Below are positions 53,475 to 61,010 of a stretch of 64,000 nucleotides of DNA, in pieces; positions within the stretch are counted from its first letter, which is position 1; each line of letters begins with the position of its first letter. The DNA is taken from positions 1-64,000 of the forward strand of contig SCMT01000002.1 of the NCBI GenBank assembly GCA_005502915.1, read 5' to 3'. The stretch is from Lysobacteraceae bacterium 2PB. Its GTDB lineage: Bacteria; Pseudomonadota; Gammaproteobacteria; Xanthomonadales; Xanthomonadaceae. The notes below the pieces were generated by a model, which saw only the letters and a program-made list of their open reading frames with translations, was not told where the DNA came from and ran no database searches. The translations under genes and the position numbers were made by a program.

Positions 53475-55502
53475 TCAGGGTCCGCGTCGCTGCGTTTCCT
53501 GCGCCTGCTGCGCGACCTGCGGCGCTTCGGCCGTCTTGGCATCGGCCATGCGCGTGCTCTGGTCGAGCGTCTGCGTGGTCGCCTGCGTGTAGTCGATGTA
53601 GGCGTGCCTGGCGGCCGGATGCGACGGGTCGCCGTTCACGCCCTGCACCGCGATCAGGAAGCCCTGTCCGTTGCTGCTGCGACTGACATGGTCGATGCGG
53701 CTGAGGCCGGTGGCCTTGGCGTCCGCCGCCAGCGCACCCGCGGCCTGTTCCATCTGCTCGCGCGACTTGAAACCGCCGCCGGGGCCGAGCTGTTCGAGGT
53801 TCGACAGCGCCTGCTTGTACAGCGCGTGATCCGGGTGCTGCGGGCTGGCCAGCGAAGACGGCGTTGCGTTCGGCTGGGTCGGTGCAGGTGTCGGTGCCGG
53901 CTTCGCAGGCGCGGTGTCGGCCGGCGTCGTCTGCGCGGCGGTGCGCTGCTGGTTCCATTGCACCTCGATGGCCTGCCGCGTGGCCTTGTCGGCCTCGCCC
54001 GTGGCCGGCAGGCCGTTGGCCTTCTGGAAGGCCGCGACCGCCGCGACGGTGTGGTCGCCGTAATGCCCGGTCGCGTTGAACGGCTGGCCGTCCTGGCGCT
54101 TGTAGCCCAGCGTGGACAGCTGCGCCTGCAGGTGCTTCACCGCCGCGCCATCCTCGCCGCGCTTGAGTACGCCATCGGCGAGCGCATCGGCAGGCTGCGC
54201 CGCGCGCTGCGCGCCGCCCTGCGTCTGCGACTGGCTGCGATCCTGCAGCAGCGTGCGCGCTTCGGCCAGCGGATCGGTGGCGTAGAGCTTCACGCCGTTC
54301 GCCTGCTTGCGCTCCAGGTACTTGTCGAGCGAGCTCAGCTCCACGCCTTCGCCGCCGCGCGACTGGCTGACCATCAGCTCGCCGCTCTTGGGGTCGCGCA
54401 CCACCATCACGATGTGGTCGATGCCCTTGTAGCGGCCGCCGTCCCACTTGGTCGGGCCGTTGTCCTCGCCGATGATCATGCCTTCCTTGAGCGCGCCGCG
54501 CGTGACCTGCGCGCCGGTCAGCATCACGCCCGAACGTTCCTCGGCCTTCCTCACGATCATCGCCGCGCCGTCCATTGCAGGAATGAACATGTCCTTTTGG
54601 CTGAATATCTCTCGACCCGCCTCGCGGTTGATCTCGCGCATCGTCGCGTTCTGCAGCGTCACCGCCCAGCCCGAACAATCGACGTAGCCCTGGTCGGGGT
54701 TCTTGCCGCTGACGCCAGCGATCTTGCCGCTCATCGCGTACTTCACGTGGTCGTACTTCAGCGTGAGCGCGTGCGCATCGTTGAGCTCGATGCCCTTGCC
54801 GGCTTCCTGAGCGGGACGGTTCTGCGCCGGTGTCTGAGCGGGTGTCTGCGTCTGGGCAGGCGTCTGCGCGGGCGCGGTCTGCGCAGGTGCGTTCGCCTGG
54901 GTGACCGGGCCGATGTTCTTTTCAGGGATCTGGATCCGATCGAATTTCTGGTCCCAGTACGTTGTGTAACTGCGTGCGAGGTCGCGATCGGACATCTTCG
55001 CGAGCTGGGAATACTTCTGCCCGGTCAGAGCTTCAAAGTCCCTTGAACTGATGTTGTTCAGGATCTTGCTGCGCGTGTCGTCGCGGCTGAATTCCCCGGT
55101 CGAAAGAGCGATCTGGATGGATCGGTAGCCATCTGCGCCCTGCTGATGCGCTACATACATATCCAAACCATTCGGGCGGGATTCTCCCGACAGGTACGGG
55201 CGCCCATCCCTGTCGTGACGATTGACCAGAGTTCTCCGATTGTCCAGATACAACTGTGCAGCGGCGTCGGTATTCGCGACCGGGTCGAGTTCGCGGCCCG
55301 CGATGCCGTAGGCGCTGGCGGTGCCTGGGACGAACTGGAACAGGCCTTTGGCACCCTTGGGGCCGCGGTTCACTGTTTCGTCAAATGTGCCGCCGGTTTC
55401 GATGTAGGCAAAGCGGAGGAAATCGTCGCGGGGGATTCCGCGTTCCTTGGCTTCCTTCTCGATGATGTCGAGGACTTCGGTCTTGCTGTAATCGCGTGGC
55501 AT
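53475..55502 (-). CDS. Antibacterial type IV effector: lysozyme-like, NlpC/P60-like, PG-binding and XVIPCD domains
   Basis: A 675-residue protein without signal peptide. Residues 27-95 look like a lytic-transglycosylase/lysozyme fold: catalytic Glu35 in FAYIETGG and GAKGLFQFVPGTASAYGI. A Pro/Gln/Thr linker (201-233) leads to a Cys/His amidase-like region with GYVDCSGWAV (Cys276) and GIDHIVMVVRD (His363), of NlpC/P60 type. Residues 446-512 are a PG_binding_1 domain (LKRGEDGAAVKHLQAQLSTL). After a second Pro-rich linker, residues 551-650 match the XVIPCD: SPQHPDHALYKQAL, GLSRIDHV and RHAYIDYTQA, then a Gln-rich tail. The XVIPCD sends effectors to the antibacterial X-T4SS through VirD4. The predicted role is to cut the wall of rival cells. 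The likely immunity gene lies upstream. No T4SS genes are in the window. Confidence 0.88.
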   Translation of the reverse strand: MPRDYSKTEVLDIIEKEAKERGIPRDDFLRFAYIETGGTFDETVNRGPKGAKGLFQFVPGTASAYGIAGRELDPVANTDAAAQLYLDNRRTLVNRHDRDGRPYLSGESRPNGLDMYVAHQQGADGYRSIQIALSTGEFSRDDTRSKILNNISSRDFEALTGQKYSQLAKMSDRDLARSYTTYWDQKFDRIQIPEKNIGPVTQANAPAQTAPAQTPAQTQTPAQTPAQNRPAQEAGKGIELNDAHALTLKYDHVKYAMSGKIAGVSGKNPDQGYVDCSGWAVTLQNATMREINREAGREIFSQKDMFIPAMDGAAMIVRKAEERSGVMLTGAQVTRGALKEGMIIGEDNGPTKWDGGRYKGIDHIVMVVRDPKSGELMVSQSRGGEGVELSSLDKYLERKQANGVKLYATDPLAEARTLLQDRSQSQTQGGAQRAAQPADALADGVLKRGEDGAAVKHLQAQLSTLGYKRQDGQPFNATGHYGDHTVAAVAAFQKANGLPATGEADKATRQAIEVQWNQQRTAAQTTPADTAPAKPAPTPAPTQPNATPSSLASPQHPDHALYKQALSNLEQLGPGGGFKSREQMEQAAGALAADAKATGLSRIDHVSRSSNGQGFLIAVQGVNGDPSHPAARHAYIDYTQATTQTLDQSTRMADAKTAEAPQVAQQAQETQRRGP
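53553..53852 (-). other. XVIPCD secretion-signal domain region
   Basis: This is the part of the effector gene coding for residues 551-650. It carries the two motifs I know from the Xanthomonadales VirB-interacting protein conserved domain: GLxxIDHV and RxxxIDxxxA. The domain binds the VirD4 coupling protein and is the export signal. Confidence 0.85.
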
Positions 55503-55785
55503 GTGTGTGCTGTCCGTAAGGTTGGGCGTGGCGGTGTCGCCGCCACGGCGCGTCAACCGGATCCGTCCGTGGACCCTCTGCATGTGGTCGACCATGAAAC
55601 AACGCCCGGACGTCCCCGAAGGGCCGCCCGGCATGGGTGTCGACCGGACCCCTCCATGAGCCCTCTACGGTCAGTCAACAGATACTGGCTGCGTGCCGGA
55701 CGAGGCCGGCGCGCGTGGTGAAGTCTAGCAATCCCCGCAGGCCGCCGGGAACGGTCGGGAAGCCCGTCCGTCGGCCTGCGCGGCC
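55503..55785. other. Gap between lipoprotein and effector genes (283 bp)
   Basis: No gene is supported. The effector could have its own promoter here or be reached by read-through from the lipoprotein gene; no strong terminator was seen. Confidence 0.4.
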
Positions 55786-56715
55786 TCAGGGTGCGGGCTG
55801 GTACTGCTTTTGAGCTGCGTCGTAGCGGTACTCGGTAGTGCCGGCGTTCGCAGCGGCGTCCGCGCCCTCGGCTTGCATCGTAATGAGAATCGACGGCAAG
55901 CCATTCTGGTCTGTCTTGGAGAAGGTGAGCGTCCCCTTGCGTTTGTAGCATTGCACGGGACCGCTTTCACTGCTGCATGCGAGCTCGTTGTCTTCGCCGG
56001 CATTGATATTGCCGATGTAAGCCCAGCGCTGACGCCCGTAATTGGCATCCAGGTTCATGTCCGCCGAATCGAACAGGAAAACTTCGTATTCGAAGCTGTT
56101 GATGCCATTTGAAAAGAATGTGGTGGGCACCGCCAGCACCATCCGACCGTCGCCGGTCTCGCGGCTCTCGAGCTTCCGCGTCTTGTCGATCTCGCCGGCA
56201 CGCTCGTAGGCGCCGAACTCGCCGATCGTCGGATACGCGCCGTCGATGGTCCATTCCTTCTCCGAGCCGGCGCTGTCCTTGAACAGCGTCGCCGCGGTGA
56301 TGTTGACCTTGTCGCCGGGGGCCGGCACCGCGTTCTCGTCCTTCGGGCCGTAGATCTCGGGCGTGTTGTAGGCGAAGCCGGTGTACCAATGCCTGCCGCC
56401 GAGATCGAACGCATGGCCGAACCACCAGGTCGCGACGGCGCCGTCGTCGACTTCGTACGACAGCGCGCCATCGCCGTCCTTCTGGTAGATCAGGTAGAGC
56501 ATGCTGCTGGGCGACGGCGGCTGCGCGGCCATCTTCGGCGGGGCGGGGGTGGTCACGGGCGGAACGTCCTGTCGGGAGGCGGGCGTGTCTTTGCTGGGGG
56601 TGGCCGGCTTGGCCGGTGCGTCGCCGCTGCTGCAGGCAGCCAGCGACATCGACAGCAGTGCGGTCAGGGCGGCCGTCGCGCGACGGCGCCTGCCGGGGGG
56701 CGGGAGGGGGAACAT
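55786..56715 (-). CDS. Lipoprotein, probable immunity protein (X-Tfi) for the adjacent effector
   Basis: A 309-residue protein with an Arg-rich n-region, a hydrophobic core and a lipobox SLAAC with Cys28; residues +2/+3 are Ser, which predicts the outer membrane facing the periplasm. A Pro/Thr-rich linker (30-70) follows, then a soluble domain (e.g. MLYLIYQKDGDGALSYEVDD and RHWYTGFAYNTPEIYGPKDE). No enzyme motif is seen. It lies directly upstream of the effector on the same strand, the standard layout for type IV effector-immunity pairs in Xanthomonadaceae, where immunity proteins to peptidoglycan hydrolases are periplasmic lipoproteins. The function is thus inferred from position, lipidation and partner. 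AAGGAT precedes the ATG. Confidence 0.7.
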   Translation of the reverse strand: MFPLPPPGRRRRATAALTALLSMSLAACSSGDAPAKPATPSKDTPASRQDVPPVTTPAPPKMAAQPPSPSSMLYLIYQKDGDGALSYEVDDGAVATWWFGHAFDLGGRHWYTGFAYNTPEIYGPKDENAVPAPGDKVNITAATLFKDSAGSEKEWTIDGAYPTIGEFGAYERAGEIDKTRKLESRETGDGRMVLAVPTTFFSNGINSFEYEVFLFDSADMNLDANYGRQRWAYIGNINAGEDNELACSSESGPVQCYKRKGTLTFSKTDQNGLPSILITMQAEGADAAANAGTTEYRYDAAQKQYQPAP

Positions 56716-56773
56716 CCTCTGGATCCTTCGGGGGAAAAGGCGTGGTCTTCTTAACGTCGCATCGCGACGGGCG

Positions 56774-57409
56774 TCAAGCCGCGGGCCTGCCGATGCCCAG
56801 CCAGCCGGCGACCACGCTGCGCAGTTCCTCCACGCCGGCCTTCGATTCGGCGGAGAAGGTCTGCACGCTCACGGTGTCGCCGTACTGCGCCTGGAGGTCC
56901 TTGCGCACCGCGAGCAGGGCGTTGCCGGCAGCGCCGCGGCCGAGCTTGTCGGCCTTGGTCAGGATGGCGTGCGCCGGCAGCCCGCGCTCGGCGGCGTAGG
57001 CGATCATCTGCCGGTCGTAGTCCTTCAGCGGATGACGGATGTCCATCACCACCACCAGTCCCTTCAGGGCCTGGCGCGTGCGGAAGTACTGGTCGATGAA
57101 GGCCTGCCAGTGCGCCTGCAGGTCCTGCGGCACCTTGGCGTAGCCGTAGCCGGGCAGGTCGACGAGGAACCTGTCCTCGTGCGGCGGCAGCCCGAAGAAC
57201 ACCAGCTGCTGGGTGCGCCCGGGGGTCTTGGAGACCCGGGCCAGCGCGTTCTGCTGGCACAACGCATTGAGCGCGCTGGACTTGCCGGCGTTGGAGCGGC
57301 CGGCGAACGCGACCTCGAAACCGCCGTCCTGCGGCAGCTGGCGTGGGGTATGCGCGGCCAGCAGGTAGCCGGCGCGGACGAAGGGATTGGGTGGGGTGGC
57401 CATCGGCAT
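56774..57409 (-). CDS. engB: Ribosome-biogenesis GTPase EngB (YsxC/YihA)
   Basis: A 211-residue GTPase of the TRAFAC class. G1 is AFAGRSNAGKSSALNALC, G3 DLPGYGYAK, G4 TKADKLGRG and G5 FSAESKAGVEELR. It is needed for late 50S subunit assembly. The start is 57409 (MPMATPPNPF) or 57403 (MATPPNPF). It is divergent from the cytochrome c4 gene with a 128-base gap, an arrangement common in Xanthomonadaceae. Confidence 0.93.
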   Translation of the reverse strand: MPMATPPNPFVRAGYLLAAHTPRQLPQDGGFEVAFAGRSNAGKSSALNALCQQNALARVSKTPGRTQQLVFFGLPPHEDRFLVDLPGYGYAKVPQDLQAHWQAFIDQYFRTRQALKGLVVVMDIRHPLKDYDRQMIAYAAERGLPAHAILTKADKLGRGAAGNALLAVRKDLQAQYGDTVSVQTFSAESKAGVEELRSVVAGWLGIGRPAA

Positions 57410-57537
57410 AGCATCGCACGATCGGCAAGCCCGGCCCGCCCGGTTTGACCGGCCCCGGTGCCGCGACGATAATTCCACGGTTTCGGCCTGCGGTCGGTCC
57501 TGCCGGCCCCGCGTCCCGTCTTCTTGGAGTGTTGAGC

Positions 57538-58326
57538 ATGCGTCACGCACGTGCCTTCGGTTTCGCCGGCCTCGCGGTCCTCGCGGTCGCGGCGGCCGCC
57601 GCCATCGCCCAGACCACGGTCACCCCCGTGCCCGAAGCCGCGCCGGTCCAGACCGCGCCGCTGGACGCCTCCGTGCTGACCGAACTGGCCAAGGCCAAGG
57701 GCGGCGATGCCAAGGCCGGTGCCGCCAAGGCCGGCGCCTGCGCCGCCTGCCACGGCCTGGACGGCAATTCGACCGCCGATCCGACCCTCTACCCGCGCAT
57801 CGCCGGCCAGAGCGAGCGCTACATCGCCACCCAGCTGGCCCTGTTCAAGAGCGGCCACCGCGCGAACGCGATCATGCAGCCCTTCGCCGCCGCCCTGAGC
57901 GCGCAGGACATGCGCGACATCGGCGCCTACTACGCCACCCAGAAGTCGGGTGCCGGCATCGCCGACGACACCGTCATCGCCCAGGGCCCGAACCAGGGCC
58001 TGAAGTTCTACGAAGTGGGCCAGAAGCTGTACCGCAGCGGCGACCCGCAGCGCGGCGTGCCGGCCTGCATGGCCTGTCACGGCCCGACCGGCGCCGGCAA
58101 CCCCGGCCCCGCCTATCCGCACGTCGGCGGCCAGCAGGCCTGGTACAGCAAGCGTCGCCTCGAGGAATACCGCGCCGGCGTCACCACCCTGCCCGCCGCC
58201 GAGAAGGCCCACTTCGACATCATGGCTGCGGTGGCCAAGCCGCTGACCGACGAGGAAATCCAGGCGCTGTCCAGCTACATGCAGGGCCTGCACGCCCGCG
58301 CGCCTGCGACGGCGAAGGCGCGCTGA
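57538..58326 (+). CDS. Cytochrome c4 (dihaem)
   Basis: A 262-residue periplasmic protein with signal peptide (FGFAGLAVLAVAAAAAIAQ) and two c-type haem sites, GACAACHGLDG (about residue 63-73) and PACMACHGPTG, each within a class I cytochrome domain. Met ligands are likely in ANAIMQPFAAAL and HFDIMAAVAKPL. It is longer than usual (about 190) because of an Ala/Pro-rich N-terminal stretch and a linker. It passes electrons from the bc1 complex to cytochrome oxidases. Followed by a strong terminator. Confidence 0.9.
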   Translation: MRHARAFGFAGLAVLAVAAAAAIAQTTVTPVPEAAPVQTAPLDASVLTELAKAKGGDAKAGAAKAGACAACHGLDGNSTADPTLYPRIAGQSERYIATQLALFKSGHRANAIMQPFAAALSAQDMRDIGAYYATQKSGAGIADDTVIAQGPNQGLKFYEVGQKLYRSGDPQRGVPACMACHGPTGAGNPGPAYPHVGGQQAWYSKRRLEEYRAGVTTLPAAEKAHFDIMAAVAKPLTDEEIQALSSYMQGLHARAPATAKAR

Positions 58327-58383
58327 GGCGCCGCCGGACCTGCGTCCGGCATCGCAATCCACAGGTTTCGCGCTTGAATCCGG

Positions 58384-58419
58384 ACGCCGGCACGGACATC
58401 CTCTGTGCCGGCGTTTTTT
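58384..58419 (+). terminator. Intrinsic terminator after the cytochrome c4 gene
   Basis: ACGCCGGCAC (58384-58393) pairs with GTGCCGGCGT (58405-58414), followed by a T-run. Confidence 0.85.
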
Positions 58420-58445
58420 CGTTCCCCCGACACAGGTTTCCGCCC

Positions 58446-59087
58446 ATGCCGCGTCTGTTCGCCTGGTTGCTGCTCTCGCTCCTCCTTCCGCTGACCGCCT
58501 GCGCGCAGGCGCCCTCCGGCCCGGTCCAGGCCGGCCGCGACTACGAAGTGCTGCCGCAGGGCCAGCGCTGGCAACCGGCCAACGGCAAGATCGAAGTGGC
58601 CGAGGTCTTCGCCTACTGGTGCCACCACTGCGCCGACTTCCAGCCGATGGTCGATGCCTGGAAGAAGAAGCAGCCGGCCGATGTCGCCTTCACCTATGTC
58701 CCGGTCGCCTTCGACCTGGACGACAGCTACGCGCTGGCGTATTTCGCGGCCGAATCGGCCAAGGCCCTGCCGAAGGTGCACAACGCGCTGTTCGACGCGA
58801 TCCACAAGGACGGTTCCCTGCCGCGCAACAATCCCACCACCGACGAGCTGGGAACCTGGTTCGCGCAGAAGGGTCTGAACAAGGCCCGCATGGTTGCGCT
58901 GATGGAATCGAAGGAGACCGCTGCGAAGATGTCGCGCGTCCGCGGCTTCATGAGGGCCAACGGCGTCAAGGGCACCCCGACCCTGGTGGTCAACGGCAAG
59001 TACGTGGTGCGCGGCAACGCCCTCGCCGACCGCCTGCGCATCGTCGATGCCCTCGTCGCGATGGAGCGGGTGAAGACCAAGCCCTGA
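58446..59087 (+). CDS. dsbA: Thiol:disulfide interchange protein DsbA, CHHC type
   Basis: A 213-residue periplasmic oxidoreductase. The export signal ends LLLPLTACAQA, which also reads as a lipobox (LTAC), so it may be a lipoprotein. The thioredoxin-fold active site is FAYWCHHCADFQP, and the cis-Pro loop is VKGTPTLVVNGKY. DsbA puts disulfide bonds into newly exported proteins. It is followed by a second DsbA-like gene 117 bases on with a different active site. Confidence 0.9.
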   Translation: MPRLFAWLLLSLLLPLTACAQAPSGPVQAGRDYEVLPQGQRWQPANGKIEVAEVFAYWCHHCADFQPMVDAWKKKQPADVAFTYVPVAFDLDDSYALAYFAAESAKALPKVHNALFDAIHKDGSLPRNNPTTDELGTWFAQKGLNKARMVALMESKETAAKMSRVRGFMRANGVKGTPTLVVNGKYVVRGNALADRLRIVDALVAMERVKTKP

Positions 59088-59204
59088 CCCGGCGCCGCAT
59101 CGCCGGCCGAATTCCGCGACGCCGCGCCCGCGCGCGGCATCGCCCGTTGTTCCCAGACACCGATCGTTCGATAGACCGACCGCATTCCGACAGGAGAGAC
59201 ACCG

Positions 59205-60062
59205 ATGAAGCGATACCTGCCCTTCGCCCTGCTCGCCGCGCTCGCGCTGACCGCGTGCACCGGCAAGGACGACGCTGCCAGCACCGATGCGCCGGCCGCG
59301 ACCGACACCGCCGTCAGCGAAGAGCAACTGATGAAGGAAGCGGAACAAGCGCTCAAGAATGCCAGCGATCCGAACGCCGCGGTCGCCGATCCGGCGGCCG
59401 CCGATGCCGGCGCCGCGCCGACGCCCCCGCCGGCCACCGCCGACGGCCCGGTCCCGGGTCTGAAGCTCGGCGTGGACTACCAGCTCGTCCAGAACGGCCA
59501 GCCGTTCGAGCCGCTCAACGGCAAGATCGAAGTGGTCGAGATGTTCAACTTCGTCTGCCCGGCCTGCGCCTCGTTCCAGCCGCTGATCGGCAGCTGGAAG
59601 AAGACCCTGCCGGCCGATGTGCGCTTCACCTACGTGCCGGCGGCCTTCGGCGGCAACTGGGACCAGTACGTCCGCGCGTTCTACGCCTCGCAGACCATGG
59701 GCATCGCCGAGAAGGCCCACGAGAAGGTCTACGACGCGATCCACCTGGAAGGCAAGCTCAAGGGTGAGCGCGGCGAGGACAGCGATGCCGACATCGCGGC
59801 CTTCTATTCGCAGTTCGGCGTCGACGCCAAGGCCTTCGCCGGCAACATGAAGAGCTTCGCGGTCACCGGCAAGTTCAACAAGGCCAAGCAGTATTTCGCC
59901 GCGCAGTCGATCGGTGCGACCCCGAGCACGCCGACGATCTTCGTCAACGGCAAGTACCGCGTGCTCGGCCGCAGCGCCGAGGACCGCCTGCGCGTCGCCG
60001 ATGCGCTGATCGCGTTCGAGCGCGCCCAGGCCGCCGGCGCCGCTGCACCGGCCACGCCCTGA
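59205..60062 (+). CDS. DsbA-like lipoprotein, CPAC type
   Basis: A 285-residue protein with a clean lipobox (LALTACTG, Cys18) and an acidic, Ala/Pro-rich linker to about residue 90. The thioredoxin-fold part has FNFVCPACASFQP as active site and the cis-Pro in GATPSTPTIFVNGKY. The C-terminal half of the sequence is clearly related to the preceding DsbA, so the pair comes from an old duplication. The long linker may let the domain reach from a membrane. CPxC sites between DsbA and thioredoxin types can oxidise or reduce; the direction is not known. AGGAGAG precedes the ATG. Confidence 0.88.
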   Translation: MKRYLPFALLAALALTACTGKDDAASTDAPAATDTAVSEEQLMKEAEQALKNASDPNAAVADPAAADAGAAPTPPPATADGPVPGLKLGVDYQLVQNGQPFEPLNGKIEVVEMFNFVCPACASFQPLIGSWKKTLPADVRFTYVPAAFGGNWDQYVRAFYASQTMGIAEKAHEKVYDAIHLEGKLKGERGEDSDADIAAFYSQFGVDAKAFAGNMKSFAVTGKFNKAKQYFAAQSIGATPSTPTIFVNGKYRVLGRSAEDRLRVADALIAFERAQAAGAAAPATP

Positions 60063-60102
60063 TCCGCATCGCGCGCATGATCCGCAACGGGAGCGGCCGG
60101 GC

Positions 60103-60966
60103 ATGACATCGACACCGGCCGCAGCCCATGCCGCCGCGAGCCAATCGCGGCGGCTGAAACTGCTCAGCGCCAACATCCAGGCCGGGGCCAGCACCCGACG
60201 CTACACGGACTACGCTACCCGCAGCTGGTCGCACGTGCTGCCGGCCGGCAACAAGCGCGCCTCGCTGGACGCCATCGCCGAACTGGCCGCGCTGCACGAC
60301 ATCGTCGGCCTGCAGGAAAGCGACCCGGGCAGCTGGCGCTCGGGCTTCACCAACCAGACCCACTACCTCGCCGAGCGCGCGGGTTTCGACTTCTGGAGCC
60401 ACCAGCCCAACCGCAGCGTGGGCGTGGCCGGCAACGGCACCGCCGGGCGACGGGTCGGCGTGGTCGCCTCCAGCGCCAACGCGCTGCTGTCGCGGATCGA
60501 GCCGGTCGAGGTCAGCGACCATCCGCTGCCCGGTCGCATCGCCGGCCGCGGCGTGCTGATCGCGCGCTTCGGCCGCGACCGCGACAGCCTGACCATCGCG
60601 GTCGCGCACCTGTCGCTGGGCGCCGGTTCGCGGCGCGCGCAGCTGGCCTTCATCGGCGAGCTGCTGCAGGACCATCCGCACAGCGTGCTGATGGGCGACT
60701 TCAACTGCACCGTCGACCAGCCGGAGATGTCGCTGCTGTTCCAGCGCACCCGCCTGCAGCCGCCGGCCTGCGCCGTGCACACCTTCCCGAGCTGGCGCCC
60801 GCAGCGCGCGATCGACCACGTGCTGCTGTCCGAAGGCCTGCGCTGCGCCGACATGCGCGCGGTGCCGGCGGCCTGGTCCGACCACCTGGCGCTGTCGGTC
60901 GAACTGGACGTGCCTGCGCACACCCTGCCGGCGGCTCCGCTGGCGACGCCTTCGGCCGCAGGTTGA
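60103..60966 (+). CDS. Endonuclease/exonuclease/phosphatase-family protein
   Basis: A 287-residue EEP-fold hydrolase. Motifs in order: LLSANIQAG, the metal-binding Glu in DIVGLQESDPG, VAHLSLGAGSRRAQL, the Asp/Asn pair in VLMGDFNCTVDQPE, and the C-terminal AIDHVLLS and WSDHLALSVEL with the catalytic His. All catalytic residues are present. No signal peptide, so it is probably cytoplasmic. EEP proteins cut nucleic acids or phosphoesters; the substrate is unknown. Its stop codon overlaps the FNR-type box of hemN. Confidence 0.83.
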   Translation: MTSTPAAAHAAASQSRRLKLLSANIQAGASTRRYTDYATRSWSHVLPAGNKRASLDAIAELAALHDIVGLQESDPGSWRSGFTNQTHYLAERAGFDFWSHQPNRSVGVAGNGTAGRRVGVVASSANALLSRIEPVEVSDHPLPGRIAGRGVLIARFGRDRDSLTIAVAHLSLGAGSRRAQLAFIGELLQDHPHSVLMGDFNCTVDQPEMSLLFQRTRLQPPACAVHTFPSWRPQRAIDHVLLSEGLRCADMRAVPAAWSDHLALSVELDVPAHTLPAAPLATPSAAG

Positions 60967-60976
60967 TTTGAGTCAA
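60963..60976 (+). promoter_or_regulatory. FNR/ANR-type box upstream of hemN
   Basis: TTGAT-TTGA-GTCAA matches the FNR/ANR consensus TTGAT-N4-ATCAA in 9 of 10 positions. Its centre is 41.5 bases upstream of the hemN start codon. A TACCTT at 60999-61004 could serve as the -10. If the box works at the classical -41.5, transcription would start at the A of the ATG. Confidence 0.65.
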
Positions 60977-61010
60977 AGCCGGGCCCGCGCCCGGTGCGTA
61001 CCTTGCGGCC

